A stretch of DNA of 62,234 nucleotides, taken from positions 1-62,234 of the forward strand of contig JAPOPM010000229.1 of NCBI GenBank assembly GCA_026712905.1, in the 5' to 3' direction. Position numbers and translations under genes: made by a program. This document shows positions 7,482 to 18,149 of the stretch, in pieces. Source of the stretch: Deltaproteobacteria bacterium (lineage in GTDB: Bacteria; Desulfobacterota; Binatia; UBA9968; JAJDTQ01). Position 1 is the first letter of the stretch. Each line of letters begins with the position of its first letter. The notes below the pieces were generated by a model that had not been told where the DNA came from, made no database searches, and saw only the letters and a program-made list of their open reading frames with translations.

Positions 7482-9593
7482 TCAGCGCGCCACGCGCAGG
7501 TGCACGCCGGCTTCCGGCTCGGGTGCGTGGTGTTCGGCCAGGTAGGCGTAGATGGCTTCCTGGGCGTGCGTCCGCCTGTCTCCGGTCGCGGGCTGGTAGC
7601 GGTTGCGCAGGTCCTTGTCCAGCACCCGCGCCTTGACGTTGTCGTCCCAGAGGATGTCGAGCAGGTCCTTGAGCCGTCTCTTGAGCGAGGGGTCGTAGAC
7701 GGGACAGGCCACCTCGACCCGATGGTCCACGTTGCGTTCCATCCAGTCGCCGGAGGATATGAAGAACTTCTCGTCGCCGCCGTCCGCGAACGCCATGACC
7801 CGCGAGTGTTCCAGGAAGCGGTCGAGAATGGCCGTGGCCTTGATGCGCTCGCTGACGTCCTTGACACCCGGAACCAGCGAGAACATCCCCCTCACCATGA
7901 GGCGCACGTCGACGCCGGCCTCGCTCGCCTCGTAGAGCTTCTTGATCAGGCCCCGGTCCTCGAGGTTGTTGACCTTGAGGATGATCCAGGCGGGCAAGCC
8001 CTTGCCGGCGTTCTTGATCTCGGTGTCGATGAGCCGCGTGAGCTTGCGCCGGGTGTCGTACGGGGAGACCAGCAGGTGCTTGAAGCTGGTCCGCCGGTAA
8101 TTGGATTCGAGGAAGCTGAAGACCCGCTTGACCTCGCTGGTGATGCGCTCGTCGACGGTGAAGAGGCTGTCGTCGGTGTATATGCGTGCGGTGGTCTCGT
8201 TGAAGTTCCCGCTGCTGACATTGGCGTAGAGCACGGTCTTGCGGTTCGACACCCGGGTGATGAGGATCAGCTTGGCGTGGACCTTGAGGCCCGGCACGCC
8301 GTGGATGACCCGTACCCCTTCCTCCTGCAGCCGCTCGGACCAGTAGACGTTGTCGGCCTCGTCGAAGCGCGCCTGCAGCTCCATCACCACCGTGACCTTC
8401 TTGCCGTTGCGGCTGGCGTTGATCAGCGCGTTGACGATCTTCGAGTTCCGCGCCACCCGGTACAGGGTCATCTTGATGGAGCGCACCTTGGGGTCGATGG
8501 CCGCCTGCCGCAGGAACTCGATCAGGCAGTCGAAGGTCTGGTACGGGTAGTGCACCAGGATGTCCCGGCGCCGGATGGCCTTGAAGAAAGTCGTCTCCGC
8601 GTCGAGATGCTTGTGCGGCAGCGGCGGCAACGGGACCGCCGACAGGTCCTTCGGGCCGATGCGCGGGAAGCCCATGAAGTCCTTGAAATTGTGGTAGCGC
8701 CCGCCGGGGATGAACGGTCCGGACTGGTCATCCAGCCCCATCTTGTCCTTCAGCAGCTTCAGCAACTGCCGGGGGATCTGGTTGTCGTAGATGAAGCGCA
8801 CCGGCGCCCCGGAGCGGCGCTGCTTGAGTCCCTTGGAGATCTTCTCGATGTAGCTCTCGTAGAGGTCGTCGTCGAGGTCGAGCTGGGCGTCGCGCGTCAG
8901 CTTGATCGTGTACGCCTCGAAGTGGTCGAAGGGGAAGATCGAGAAGATGTCCTTGAGGCAATAGCGGATGACGTCGTCCAGCAGGATGACGTAGTGCCGG
9001 TCGCCCGCCCGCGGCAGGATGACGAAGCGCGACAACACGTCGGTGGGGATCTCGATCAGCGCGTATTCCGACCGCCGGGAGCCGCTGCTGTAGAGCCAGA
9101 TGGCCATATAGATGGCTTGGTCCTTGAGCTGCGGGAATTCCGTCAGGTGGTTGATCATCAACGGAATCAGGTTCGGGCGCAGCTTCTGTTGATAAAACTC
9201 CTCGATAAACGCTTGCTGATCGCGGTTCAGGTCCTTTTCCGTGACCATGGAGATGCCGTGGCGGCGCAACTCCCCGAGAATGCTCCGGTAAGTGCTCTCG
9301 AAGTCGGCTTGCTGCTTCAGCACGACGGCATGGATTTCCTGGAGGACCTGCGCGGGGTCGTCGCCCATGAGGCGCCGCGCGCCGGCGCGGATCTGCTCCA
9401 GGCGCCGCAGGTGCGCGACGCGCACGCGAAAGAACTCGTCCAGGTTGGACGAAAAGATGCCGAGAAAGGTCAGCCGCTCCAGCAGCGGCACCGACGGGTC
9501 CGACGCTTCCTGAAGGACGCGGCCGTTGAACGCCAGCCAACTGATCTCCTTGTTGCGCAGCGGCAGCGTCGAATTTGGTTTCCGTCTGGCCAT
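7482..9593 (-). CDS. ppk1: Polyphosphate kinase 1
   Basis: The 703-residue protein matches Ppk1, which reversibly transfers the ATP gamma-phosphate onto inorganic polyphosphate. The N domain opens with NKEISWLAFNGRVLQEA and FLGIFSSNLDEFFRVRV. The middle contains the DILVHYPYQTF block. The first phospholipase-D-like half carries the catalytic histidine in GVPGLKVHAKLILI, and the second carries ERNVDHRVEVACPV near the C terminus. The ATG at 9591-9593 gives a full-length protein. No exopolyphosphatase (ppx) gene is adjacent. It is separated from speA by a REP-like repeat, so the two genes are probably transcribed independently. Confidence 0.96.
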   Translation of the reverse strand: MARRKPNSTLPLRNKEISWLAFNGRVLQEASDPSVPLLERLTFLGIFSSNLDEFFRVRVAHLRRLEQIRAGARRLMGDDPAQVLQEIHAVVLKQQADFESTYRSILGELRRHGISMVTEKDLNRDQQAFIEEFYQQKLRPNLIPLMINHLTEFPQLKDQAIYMAIWLYSSGSRRSEYALIEIPTDVLSRFVILPRAGDRHYVILLDDVIRYCLKDIFSIFPFDHFEAYTIKLTRDAQLDLDDDLYESYIEKISKGLKQRRSGAPVRFIYDNQIPRQLLKLLKDKMGLDDQSGPFIPGGRYHNFKDFMGFPRIGPKDLSAVPLPPLPHKHLDAETTFFKAIRRRDILVHYPYQTFDCLIEFLRQAAIDPKVRSIKMTLYRVARNSKIVNALINASRNGKKVTVVMELQARFDEADNVYWSERLQEEGVRVIHGVPGLKVHAKLILITRVSNRKTVLYANVSSGNFNETTARIYTDDSLFTVDERITSEVKRVFSFLESNYRRTSFKHLLVSPYDTRRKLTRLIDTEIKNAGKGLPAWIILKVNNLEDRGLIKKLYEASEAGVDVRLMVRGMFSLVPGVKDVSERIKATAILDRFLEHSRVMAFADGGDEKFFISSGDWMERNVDHRVEVACPVYDPSLKRRLKDLLDILWDDNVKARVLDKDLRNRYQPATGDRRTHAQEAIYAYLAEHHAPEPEAGVHLRVAR

Positions 9594-9664
9594 GGTGACG
9601 TAGGCGTCAGAAATTACTACAGCGAGAAGCTCTGATCAATTGTTTTTTGGAGCCCTGCGTCACA

Positions 9665-10540
9665 CTACCCGGCCGCTTCGGCGTGATACCGCGGGTCGTA
9701 GTAGACGGCGAGGTCGGCGCCCTTGCCGGGCGGCAGCTCGAACGAGACCCGGAGATCCAGCGGCACCTGCAACCCGTCGACGTCGAGTTCCGTGGTCGCC
9801 GGCAGGGAGGACAGCTCCTTGGCCGCCCCTGCCTCGTCGAGTTCCAAGGCGTCGCGCAGCACTCCCCGCGCCTCCGCCCGGTTGGCGGGGTCGTTGCCCC
9901 ACGCGGTGGACTCGGCGAGGCACTTGAGGAGATCCACCAGCTCCCGCCGGTGTGCCGCCGCCCACGCGGTGGTGACCGCGAAGACCCCGCCCGGGTAGTT
10001 GGGCAGCACTTCGCGGTAGTCCGCGATGCGGCGCATGCCCTCGGCTTCCGCCCTGTGGTCCCATGGCGGGTTCAGGATGCCGGCGAAGGTCTTGCCGCTT
10101 TTCATGGATTCGAAGCGCGGCCCCGTGGCCCCGACCGGGTCCAGCTCGTAGTCGCCGCGCAACATGTCCAGTCCGTGGGCCAGCAGGATCCTCCGGAGCA
10201 CCAGGGCGTAGGCCGTGTCCACCGCGTCCACCGCCAGCAGGCGGCCGCGCAGGTCTTCCCAGTCACCGATCTCCGGGCGCACGTACACCGGCAGGCCCAT
10301 GCGCTCGGACGCCCGCGCCACCGCGTGGATGTCGGCGCCCTCGCGCCCGGACCAGGCGAGCACGTTGTCGAAGGCGGTGGAGGCGACGTCGTAGGTGCCG
10401 TCGCTCAGGCCGCGCATCTGCTGTGTCGAGCTGCGGGTGACGATGGTCTCCACCTCGATGCCGTGGGCGGCGAAGAGGCCGCGTTCCCGCGCTATGACGA
10501 CCGCGGGGTTTTCTCCGAAGGTGATGAACTGAATGAGCAT
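9665..10540 (-). CDS. NMT1/SsuA-like ABC substrate-binding protein
   Basis: This 291-residue protein resembles periplasmic binding proteins of the NMT1/THI5/SsuA group that deliver small organic compounds such as sulfonates, thiamine precursors or nitrate. The N-terminal block ENPAVVIARERGLFAAHGIEVE and the following SSTQQMRGLSDGTYDVASTAFDNVLAW are the usual first-lobe features. It starts directly in the mature domain and has no recognisable signal peptide, which is odd for a binding protein. The ATG at 10538-10540 has GGAGG upstream. No ABC permease or ATPase neighbours it. It may therefore be cytoplasmic, or a free-standing member used with a distant transporter. The substrate is unknown. 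Confidence 0.7.
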   Translation of the reverse strand: MLIQFITFGENPAVVIARERGLFAAHGIEVETIVTRSSTQQMRGLSDGTYDVASTAFDNVLAWSGREGADIHAVARASERMGLPVYVRPEIGDWEDLRGRLLAVDAVDTAYALVLRRILLAHGLDMLRGDYELDPVGATGPRFESMKSGKTFAGILNPPWDHRAEAEGMRRIADYREVLPNYPGGVFAVTTAWAAAHRRELVDLLKCLAESTAWGNDPANRAEARGVLRDALELDEAGAAKELSSLPATTELDVDGLQVPLDLRVSFELPPGKGADLAVYYDPRYHAEAAG

Positions 10541-10629
10541 GCGGGCCTCCAGGGTGTAGTCCTATGGCGTGTTCGTACACGAGCACACCCGGAACCGCCA
10601 GCGCTCCCGGAGCGTCGGCCCGCGCGGGG

Positions 10630-10656
10630 AAGGGGCGGGCTCGAGGCCCGCCCCTT
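10630..10656 (-). terminator. Terminator-like hairpin after glnK
   Basis: AAGGGGCGGGC and GCCCGCCCCTT form a perfect 11-bp stem around TCGAG, eight bases past the glnK stop. There is no long U tract after it on the minus strand. The strong GC stem at the operon end makes transcription termination the simplest reading. Confidence 0.6.
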
Positions 10657-10664
10657 GGGGAGAG

Positions 10665-12265
<1,601 letters not shown>

Positions 12266-12335
12266 TACTTTGTCCCCCGTTTGAAGTGATTTCCAACCTC
12301 GCGGTTCTAGCGCGGAGTGGATGTCATCAGAAGAC

Positions 12336-12351
12336 GCAAGTTGCGTGCCAA
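12336..12351 (-). promoter_or_regulatory. Sigma-54 promoter of amtB-glnK
   Basis: On the minus strand TTGGCACG is followed by CAAC and TTGC. This matches the -24/-12 consensus, with GG and GC separated by exactly 10 bases (GG at 12349-12348, GC at 12337-12336). Transcription would start near 12324, about 60 bases before the amtB start. It fits the known nitrogen control of amtB-glnK by RpoN and NtrC. I did not find a clear NtrC enhancer nearby. Confidence 0.8.
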
Positions 12352-12420
12352 TGCCGATACGGACGGTCGTGGCGAGATCGACGAGCGGAAAACGGGTTTT
12401 CCGCCGCGAGCGCGGGTGGA

Positions 12421-12476
12421 CTCACCGCCGTGCCTGCTCAACAAACGAGCAACTGCACAACGAGCAGGCAGGTGAG
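12421..12476. terminator. Stem-loop between pckG and the amtB promoter
   Basis: TGCCTGCTC (12431-12439) pairs with GAGCAGGCA (12462-12470), and the outer CTCACC (12421-12426) pairs with GGTGAG (12471-12476) across a 4-base bulge. The hairpin lies just after the pckG stop on the minus strand. It probably ends pckG transcription and insulates the sigma-54 promoter; there is no U run. Confidence 0.45.
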
Positions 12477-12483
12477 GATCAGG

Positions 12484-14238
12484 CTAACCGGCCCGCAGTC
12501 TCTGCCTGAGGTTCGCGTGCTGTTCTTTGATCCCGGCCGGGAGGCGGTCTTCGAACTTCTCGAAGAATTCGGACTGGCTGCGCAGGTTCGTGCGCCAGCC
12601 TTCCCGGTCCACGTGGAGCAGACGGTTGAGGGCGCCGCCGGTGACGTCGGCGCCGGCGCAGTCGATGCTCGAAGGCTTGGGCAGGTAGCCGATGGGAGTC
12701 TCGTCGGCGCTGCCGCCGTCGCGGGAGCGCTCGATGATCCACTGGAGCACGCGCAGGTTCTCACCGAACCCCGGCCACAGGAATCCGCCGCGCTCGTCTC
12801 TCTGGAACCAGTTCACGCGGAAGATCTTGGGCGGATGGGTCAGACGCTTGCCCATGGAGAGCCAGTGGTTCCAGTAGTCGCCCATGTTGTAGCCGCAGAA
12901 CGGCAACATGGCCATGGGATCGCGCCGTACCACCCCGACGGCTCCGGTGGCGGCCGCGGTGGTCTCCGACGCCAGGGTGGCGCCGAGGAAGGTGCCGTGC
13001 GCCCAGTCGAAGGACTGGTAGACCAGCGGAACCAGCTTCTGGCGCCGGGCGCCGAAGAGGATGGCGCTGATGGGGACGCCCTGGGGGTTCTCGCGCTCCA
13101 GCGAGATGGACGGGCATTCGCTGGCTGGCACGGTGAAGCGGCTGTTGGGATGGGCCACCGGGCCCTCCTTGGTGAGGTGCCACGGACGCCCGCGCCAGTC
13201 GGTGACGCGCTCGGGCGCCGGATCGTCGTGCCCCTCCCACCATACGCCGCCGTCGGGCTTGAGCCCCACGTTGGTGAAGATGGTGTTCTTCCGGATCGTG
13301 CGCATGGCGTTGGGGTTGGTCCTGGAGTTGGTCCCCGGAACCACTCCGAAGAACCCGGCTTCGGGGTTCACCGCCCATAGGCGCCCGTCGTCGCCCACCC
13401 GCAGCCACGCGATGTCGTCCCCGACGGTGAAGACGCGCCAGCCTTTCATGGACTCGGGTGGCACCAGCATGGCGAGGTTGGTCTTGCCGCAGGCGCTCGG
13501 CAACGCGCCGCACACGTACGTGGTCTCCCCCTCCGGACTCTCGATGCCGACGATCATCATGTGCTCGGCGAGCCAGCCTTCCCGCTCGCCCAGGACGCTG
13601 GCGAGCCGCAGCGCCATGCACTTCTTGGCCAGCAGCGCGTTGCCGCCGTAGCCGGAACCCACGCTCCAGATGGTGTTGTCCTGCGGAAAATGGCAGATGA
13701 AGCGCCGGTCGATGTTCAGGTCCGCCTTGGAGTGGAGTCCGCGGGTGAAGTCGTCGGAGTCGCCGAGGTGGTCGAGGGCGACCTGGCCCATGCGCGTCAT
13801 GGAACCCATGCTGAGAGCCACGTAGACACTGTCGGTCAGCTCGATGCCGACCTTGCTGAAGGGGGAGCCCGCCGGTCCCATGAGGAAGGGAACGACGTAC
13901 ATGGTGCGCCCGGCCATGGAGCCGTCGAAGATCATCTTGAGCTTGTGGTAGGCTTCGTCCGGCGCCATCCAATTGTTGGAGGGGCCGGCGTCGTCCTGCT
14001 CGCGGGAACACACGAAGGTCAGGTGCTCCGTGCGCGCCACGTCGTTGGAGGCGCTGCGGTGGAGGTAACAGCCCGGCAGGCTCTTCTGGTCCAGCGGGAT
14101 CAGGTCGCCCTCGCGGATCGCCAGTTGGGTCAGCCGTTCCCGCTCTTCCTCCGAACCGTCGCACCAGACGACGTTGTCGGGGCGGCACATGGCCGCCGCT
14201 TCCTTCACGAACTTCCGAACAGCCTCGTTCACATCCAT
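12484..14238 (-). CDS. pckG: Phosphoenolpyruvate carboxykinase (GTP)
   Basis: The 584-residue product is a GTP-dependent PEP carboxykinase, which converts oxaloacetate to PEP and CO2 in gluconeogenesis. The kinase-1a P-loop with the hyper-reactive cysteine is visible in CGALPSACGKTNLAML. FTVGDDIAWLRV (metal-binding aspartates), GFFGVVPGTNSRTNPNAM and NWFQRDERGGFLWPGFGENLRVL are all present. The length is close to the roughly 600 of bacterial GTP enzymes and the usual motif order is intact. The ATG at 14236-14238 follows the zinc-ribbon gene by nine bases, so the two are likely co-transcribed. A stem-loop lies past its stop. Confidence 0.96.
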   Translation of the reverse strand: MDVNEAVRKFVKEAAAMCRPDNVVWCDGSEEERERLTQLAIREGDLIPLDQKSLPGCYLHRSASNDVARTEHLTFVCSREQDDAGPSNNWMAPDEAYHKLKMIFDGSMAGRTMYVVPFLMGPAGSPFSKVGIELTDSVYVALSMGSMTRMGQVALDHLGDSDDFTRGLHSKADLNIDRRFICHFPQDNTIWSVGSGYGGNALLAKKCMALRLASVLGEREGWLAEHMMIVGIESPEGETTYVCGALPSACGKTNLAMLVPPESMKGWRVFTVGDDIAWLRVGDDGRLWAVNPEAGFFGVVPGTNSRTNPNAMRTIRKNTIFTNVGLKPDGGVWWEGHDDPAPERVTDWRGRPWHLTKEGPVAHPNSRFTVPASECPSISLERENPQGVPISAILFGARRQKLVPLVYQSFDWAHGTFLGATLASETTAAATGAVGVVRRDPMAMLPFCGYNMGDYWNHWLSMGKRLTHPPKIFRVNWFQRDERGGFLWPGFGENLRVLQWIIERSRDGGSADETPIGYLPKPSSIDCAGADVTGGALNRLLHVDREGWRTNLRSQSEFFEKFEDRLPAGIKEQHANLRQRLRAG

Positions 14239-14247
14239 GCGTTCCCT

Positions 14248-14535
14248 CTACTTGGTGCCTTTTCGTTTCGATGGAGCCCGTCGCGGTGGTGTCTTGGCCG
14301 CTGCCGTGGTCTTGGCCGAGTCGTCGCTCTTGGGGGGTGTGCCCTTGGGATCGTTGGTGATGAAGTGCCCGCAGTTGATGCAATAAACCGTATAGGCCGG
14401 CTCCCGGCGGTGGTAGACTGTGTGGAAGCGACCCTGGGAGCTATTGATGCTGACGTCGACCTTGTAGAGCTTGATGACGACCTTGTGGCTGCAGTTCGGG
14501 CAGACTACCGTTTCGGGTACTTCCGTTTTGGCCAT
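14248..14535 (-). CDS. Small zinc-ribbon protein, hypothetical
   Basis: This 95-residue protein carries two Cys pairs, CPNC (about residues 12-15) and CINC (about 52-55), which would form a zinc ribbon. It ends in a Lys/Ala/Pro/Arg-rich basic tail (TAAAKTPPRRAPSKRKGTK) that suggests nucleic-acid binding. A GGGAG ribosome-binding site precedes the ATG at 14533-14535. It stands nine bases upstream of pckG on the same strand and so is probably its operon leader. I do not recognise a named family, and no function can be given beyond metal binding. Confidence 0.7.
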   Translation of the reverse strand: MAKTEVPETVVCPNCSHKVVIKLYKVDVSINSSQGRFHTVYHRREPAYTVYCINCGHFITNDPKGTPPKSDDSAKTTAAAKTPPRRAPSKRKGTK

Positions 14536-14617
14536 CCGAACTCCCAGAACGCTTGTGAACCCGGTGTAAGCCCTATCTTGACTCCGGGTTCCCCTATATA
14601 GCCTAGTGATTTGTCAC

Positions 14618-14641
14618 ATTCAAATTACGGACACGACACTA
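14618..14641 (-). repeat. Solo copy of the IS1595-like element tip
   Basis: Read on the minus strand from 14641 this is TAGTGTCGTGTCC followed by GTAATTTG. The first 13 bases are identical to both ends of the element at 41159-43002, after which the sequences diverge. The leading TAG is the stop codon of the cyclodeaminase-like gene. No partner end or transposase lies nearby, although a CACTA occurs about 37 bases farther on (14604-14608), so it may also be a very short relic. Confidence 0.5.
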
Positions 14642-15757
14642 GCACCAATAGTCTTCACGCCCCCCCTGAACCCACCAGTTCTCCCGCGCCTTGATATCCA
14701 GATCGAACCCTTTGCCGTGCTCCCGCGCCAGTTCGTACAGCTTCTTGGCCAGGGCGATGTCCACGATACCCTGGCCTCCCTGGTTCTTGTACAGGATGAC
14801 CTGGTCGTCGCTGGTGCGTCCCGGCGCCTTCCCGGTCAGGATGTCGGCGATGTCGACCACCTTGTCCCAGGTGATGACGCCGTCGTGGACCGGCCAGTAG
14901 ATGTCGCCCTGCTGGGAGTCCACCGCCTGCTCGCGCGAGAGGGCGACGACGAAGTCACAGCGTTGCAGGGTGCCGTCGTCGATCTCCCGCCGCGGCTTGT
15001 CGAGGTTGCCGCTCTTCACCAACTCGATGTTGCTGCCGATGACCGAGATGATGTACTGGCCCGGCTCCAGCCAGGAGCCGTCGATGACCGGCACGTTGGT
15101 GTTGGTCATGCACAGGATGATGTCCACGTCCTGCGCGGCGCGCGGCGCTTCCGCCACCGGCTCCACCGGCACCCGGGTGATCTCGGTCATCTTCCGGGCG
15201 AAGGCCTCGCGGTGCGCCGGCGTGGGACTGTAGACCTTCGCGCTGTCGATCTGCCGCAGCTCGGTCAGGCCCACGAAGGTGGAGTAGGCCTGGTTGCCGG
15301 AGCCGTAGATGCCGACCGTGCGCGCGTCCTCCTTGGCCAACAGGTCGAGGCCCGCCAGGCTCGTGGCCGGCGTGCGCAGGTCCGCGACCCCGGCCGCGTG
15401 CTTGGGGCGGTGCGCCATGATCCCCAGGAGGGTCCCCGTGTCCGCGTCGTAGACCAGTGCCAGCTCGGTCTGGTCGGGATTGTAGGGCGGCCGCCGCTGC
15501 TGGTCGCCGACGATGGCCTTCCGGTGCAGCGCCACCTGCGCACCCACGGCACCGTAGCTCGACGAGCCGCCGGCGTAGATGTTGAGCACGGTGTCGAACG
15601 GCGCCTCGGCCACGGTGCGGTGCAGGTTCAAGCGCTTGCGCGGCGCGTTGACGCCCTCGGGCGTGCCGATCCTCCTGAGTGCGTTCTCGGTGATGGAGAC
15701 GGCTTCCGGGAAGGGAACCAGCTCGTCCACGTCCTGGGAATGAAAGAACAGGGCCAT
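14639..15757 (-). CDS. Ornithine cyclodeaminase / mu-crystallin family NAD(P)-dependent enzyme
   Basis: The 372-residue product belongs to the ornithine cyclodeaminase/mu-crystallin superfamily, which includes ornithine and lysine cyclodeaminases, alanine dehydrogenases and ketimine reductases. The Rossmann loop GIYGSGNQAYSTFVGL, the substrate-side RKRLNLH and the later ILCMTNTNVPVIDGSWLEPGQYI block are visible. ATG at 15755-15757 has GGAGG upstream; the frame extends to 15841 but without family features. The protein is longer than typical 320-350-residue members. Its stop codon TAG coincides with the tip of a repeat identical to an IS end. The substrate cannot be decided from sequence; ornithine itself is only one possibility. 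Confidence 0.8.
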   Translation of the reverse strand: MALFFHSQDVDELVPFPEAVSITENALRRIGTPEGVNAPRKRLNLHRTVAEAPFDTVLNIYAGGSSSYGAVGAQVALHRKAIVGDQQRRPPYNPDQTELALVYDADTGTLLGIMAHRPKHAAGVADLRTPATSLAGLDLLAKEDARTVGIYGSGNQAYSTFVGLTELRQIDSAKVYSPTPAHREAFARKMTEITRVPVEPVAEAPRAAQDVDIILCMTNTNVPVIDGSWLEPGQYIISVIGSNIELVKSGNLDKPRREIDDGTLQRCDFVVALSREQAVDSQQGDIYWPVHDGVITWDKVVDIADILTGKAPGRTSDDQVILYKNQGGQGIVDIALAKKLYELAREHGKGFDLDIKARENWWVQGGREDYWC

Positions 15758-15984
15758 GAATACCTCCGGGCGGTGGATCGCGAATTTGCCGGGGCAGGAT
15801 CGTACAGGCGTACGCGGTGAGCGGGGAAACGGACACCTCAACCGCCTCCTCTGCCGGGTCTAGGTAATCAGATAGCCCGGTGGCGGCGGAAACGCAAGGT
15901 GGCGGCCAAAACCGCGCGCTCGCCCCGGTGCGGAACGCGGAAAAACGAACGGACGAGAGAACGAAACGATGGATCGGCGCTCGG

Positions 15985-16815
15985 TCAGAACACCATCTCG
16001 ACCTTGGACGCGCAACGAAAGCCGTAGTAACCGTGGCCTCTGGCCTGCCTGCCGGGGTCCACGATGTGCCGTGAGGTGGCGGTGAGGCCGTCAGCATCGC
16101 TGGAGGCGTTGCCGCCACGGGTCACCCGCGGGTACGCTACCGACAGGTTCTCGCGCCCGTCCTTGGGGTCGTAGGGGTAGGAGGTCGCGGTGGAGCGAGT
16201 CCACTCCCACACCTGTCCGGCCATGTCCATGACGCCGTAGGGACTCCCCCCCTTGGGATACCGCCCCACGGGCACCGATTCGCCGCGCCAGCCGCCGAAG
16301 AAGGCCAGCTCCGCCGTGGGCGGGCCGTTGCCCCACGGGTACAGCCGCGCGTCGGTGCCGCGCGCGGCCTTCTCCCATTCGGCCTCGCTCGGCAGCTTCT
16401 TCTCGAGCCACTTGCAGTACGCCACCGCCCCGTGCCACGCCATCTCCGAGGCCGGGTAGTCCTCCCAACCCTTCTCCACTTGCCAGGTGTCGCCCACCGG
16501 GTGGATGCGGTTGTCGTCATCCAGCACGTCCAGGTACATCTCGCCCTTGGGTCCCACCGGCCCCTTGGCCGAGATGAAGCGCGCGTACTCCTTCATGGTG
16601 ACGAGGTTCCGGTCGATGAAGAACGCCGACAGGAAGAGCCTGTGGGCCGGCCCCTCCCCGGGCGGACCGCCGTCGCGCCCCATGGTGAACTCGCCCGCGG
16701 GGATGAGCACCATGCCCGCATGCTTGCCCTCGGCGGCCCCCGCGGTGGCGCCGGAGAGGGCAAGCATAAGGGCGAACGCGGCTGCTGCCGCAAGGGAGGG
16801 AAGGGTAGGTGCCAT
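15985..16815 (-). CDS. Formylglycine-generating-enzyme-like (SUMF1 fold) secreted protein
   Basis: A 276-residue protein with an N-terminal signal peptide (hydrophobic run AAAAAFALMLALSGATAGA) followed by the FGE-sulfatase/SUMF1 fold. Fold markers are MVLIPAGEFTMGRD, LPSEAEWEKAARG, YPWGNG, VMDMAGQVWEWT, VTRGGNASS and the terminal GYYGFRC. True formylglycine-generating enzymes carry a cysteine pair after the RGGS segment, and this protein has none there. It is therefore unlikely to oxidise sulfatase cysteines, and more likely is one of the many structural or sugar/iron-related relatives exported to the periplasm. It is followed on the minus strand by the cyclodeaminase-like gene and preceded by a TctC gene, with short gaps. 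Confidence 0.8.
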   Translation of the reverse strand: MAPTLPSLAAAAAFALMLALSGATAGAAEGKHAGMVLIPAGEFTMGRDGGPPGEGPAHRLFLSAFFIDRNLVTMKEYARFISAKGPVGPKGEMYLDVLDDDNRIHPVGDTWQVEKGWEDYPASEMAWHGAVAYCKWLEKKLPSEAEWEKAARGTDARLYPWGNGPPTAELAFFGGWRGESVPVGRYPKGGSPYGVMDMAGQVWEWTRSTATSYPYDPKDGRENLSVAYPRVTRGGNASSDADGLTATSRHIVDPGRQARGHGYYGFRCASKVEMVF

Positions 16816-16846
16816 GTCCGTGGCTTCCTGTGACTTGTCACCCGCC

Positions 16847-17866
16847 TCAGTAGTTGAACGTCTTCTTCAGCAGCGGCTTGTTCGCCTCCGGGATGTCGAC
16901 CATCTGCTCAACCAGCGCTTGCAGTTCCTTGCCGTGCAGCGGGTTGATCTGAATCCGTGCCTTCGCCGCGTCCTTGAGGAATGCCGGATCCTTCATCACC
17001 TGGGCGAACGCCCGACGCATGGTCTCCACGCGTTCCGGAGCCACTCCAGGAGGCATGGTCCAGGGCCGTCCCACGGAGAGTTGCTTGTTGTAGACCTCCA
17101 GGATGGCCTTCTTGTCGCCCTTGGCGAGGTCGGAGGCCAGGGGCACGTCCTTGAGTCCGGGGTGCTTCTCGCGGCCGACCTGCACCAGGATCCGGATGGC
17201 CTTCTTCTCGAACCAGTCCTTCTTGAGTGCCCTCAGCGAGGCGTAGCCCCAGCCGCAGATGCCGTCTACCTCTCCCTTGTCCACGGCCAGGGCGGTGGCC
17301 ATGATGCCGCGGTACCCGGAGGTCACCTTCATGTTGGTGCCCATGACGCTGTTGAGCATCAGGGGCACGATGTAGATGTCGGAGCGTGGCTGCGTAGCTG
17401 CCATCTTCACCGGGCCCTTGGCGTTCACCAAGTCTTCGGCGGTCTTGTACTCGCTGTCGGAGCGGACGAAGCAGGATGCGGTCTCCTGCACCGGCGTGCC
17501 GATCCAGTTGAACTTCACCGGATCGAAGCGCGCCTGTTTGACGCCCAATGCCCTGGTCAGCGGCAGGGTCCGGTGAATCGCGCCCATGGTGAGGCCGTCT
17601 TTCTTGGCGATGTTATAGAGCCAGTTGGCCGCCACCAGGCCCGAGGCGCCGGGCATGTTCTTCACCACCACCTTCGGGTTTCCGGGAATGTACTTCGAGA
17701 TGTGCCGCGCGGCGGTGCGCGGGTAGCGGTCATAGGAAGTGGCGGCGTCCGCGGACACCACGATCACCACCTGCTTGCCCTTGTAGACGGACTCGTCCGC
17801 GACCGCGGCCTGGACGAGGAAACCGAGCACGATCAAGGCTCCAAGGATAGTGCGGAAAATAGTCAT
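16847..17866 (-). CDS. Tripartite tricarboxylate transporter substrate-binding protein (TctC/Bug family)
   Basis: The 339-residue protein has a signal peptide (MTIFRTILGALIVLGFLVQAAVA) and the Bug/TctC fold of periplasmic receptors for carboxylates. YIPGNPKVVVKNMPGASGLVAANWLYN is the characteristic N-terminal block that contacts the ligand carboxylate. A good ribosome-binding site (GGAGG) precedes the ATG. Its membrane partner is probably the TctA-TctB fusion 6 kb away at 23699-25738, the only Tct permease in the window. The gene lies divergent to the dipeptide-type ABC operon. The ligand is unknown; the family binds many di- and tricarboxylates and aromatic acids. Confidence 0.85.
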   Translation of the reverse strand: MTIFRTILGALIVLGFLVQAAVADESVYKGKQVVIVVSADAATSYDRYPRTAARHISKYIPGNPKVVVKNMPGASGLVAANWLYNIAKKDGLTMGAIHRTLPLTRALGVKQARFDPVKFNWIGTPVQETASCFVRSDSEYKTAEDLVNAKGPVKMAATQPRSDIYIVPLMLNSVMGTNMKVTSGYRGIMATALAVDKGEVDGICGWGYASLRALKKDWFEKKAIRILVQVGREKHPGLKDVPLASDLAKGDKKAILEVYNKQLSVGRPWTMPPGVAPERVETMRRAFAQVMKDPAFLKDAAKARIQINPLHGKELQALVEQMVDIPEANKPLLKKTFNY

Positions 17867-18149
17867 GCGTCGCCTCCTTTTGATGCGTCCCGTGTCTGTC
17901 CGTTCGAACCGACCGGACAGGTTACGAACGTCCTGTCCCCACCGACGCCATCCCGCGGCGCCCGTGTCATGGCCCCCACTATGTGACTTGGCCTCGATTT
18001 GTCAAGGCAGCCGCCACCGGCGTTGACTCCCCGGCACCGGCCGGGACCGCGCTTTTTGTGCGGCGACGCGAATTGTGGCAGTGTCTGCGGTGCGAACCGC
18101 GTCGTTTCGCGGTTGCCGGCTGTCAGGCAGGCCAAAGGAGAACACCGCG

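Noticed and set aside
7500..9635. Long plus-strand frame (711 codons) opposite ppk1
   Set aside because: Antisense shadow; composition is unlike a protein and ppk1 is certain.
15985..16815. Functional formylglycine-generating enzyme
   Set aside because: The cysteine pair required for catalysis is not present after the RGG segment, and no sulfatase gene is nearby.
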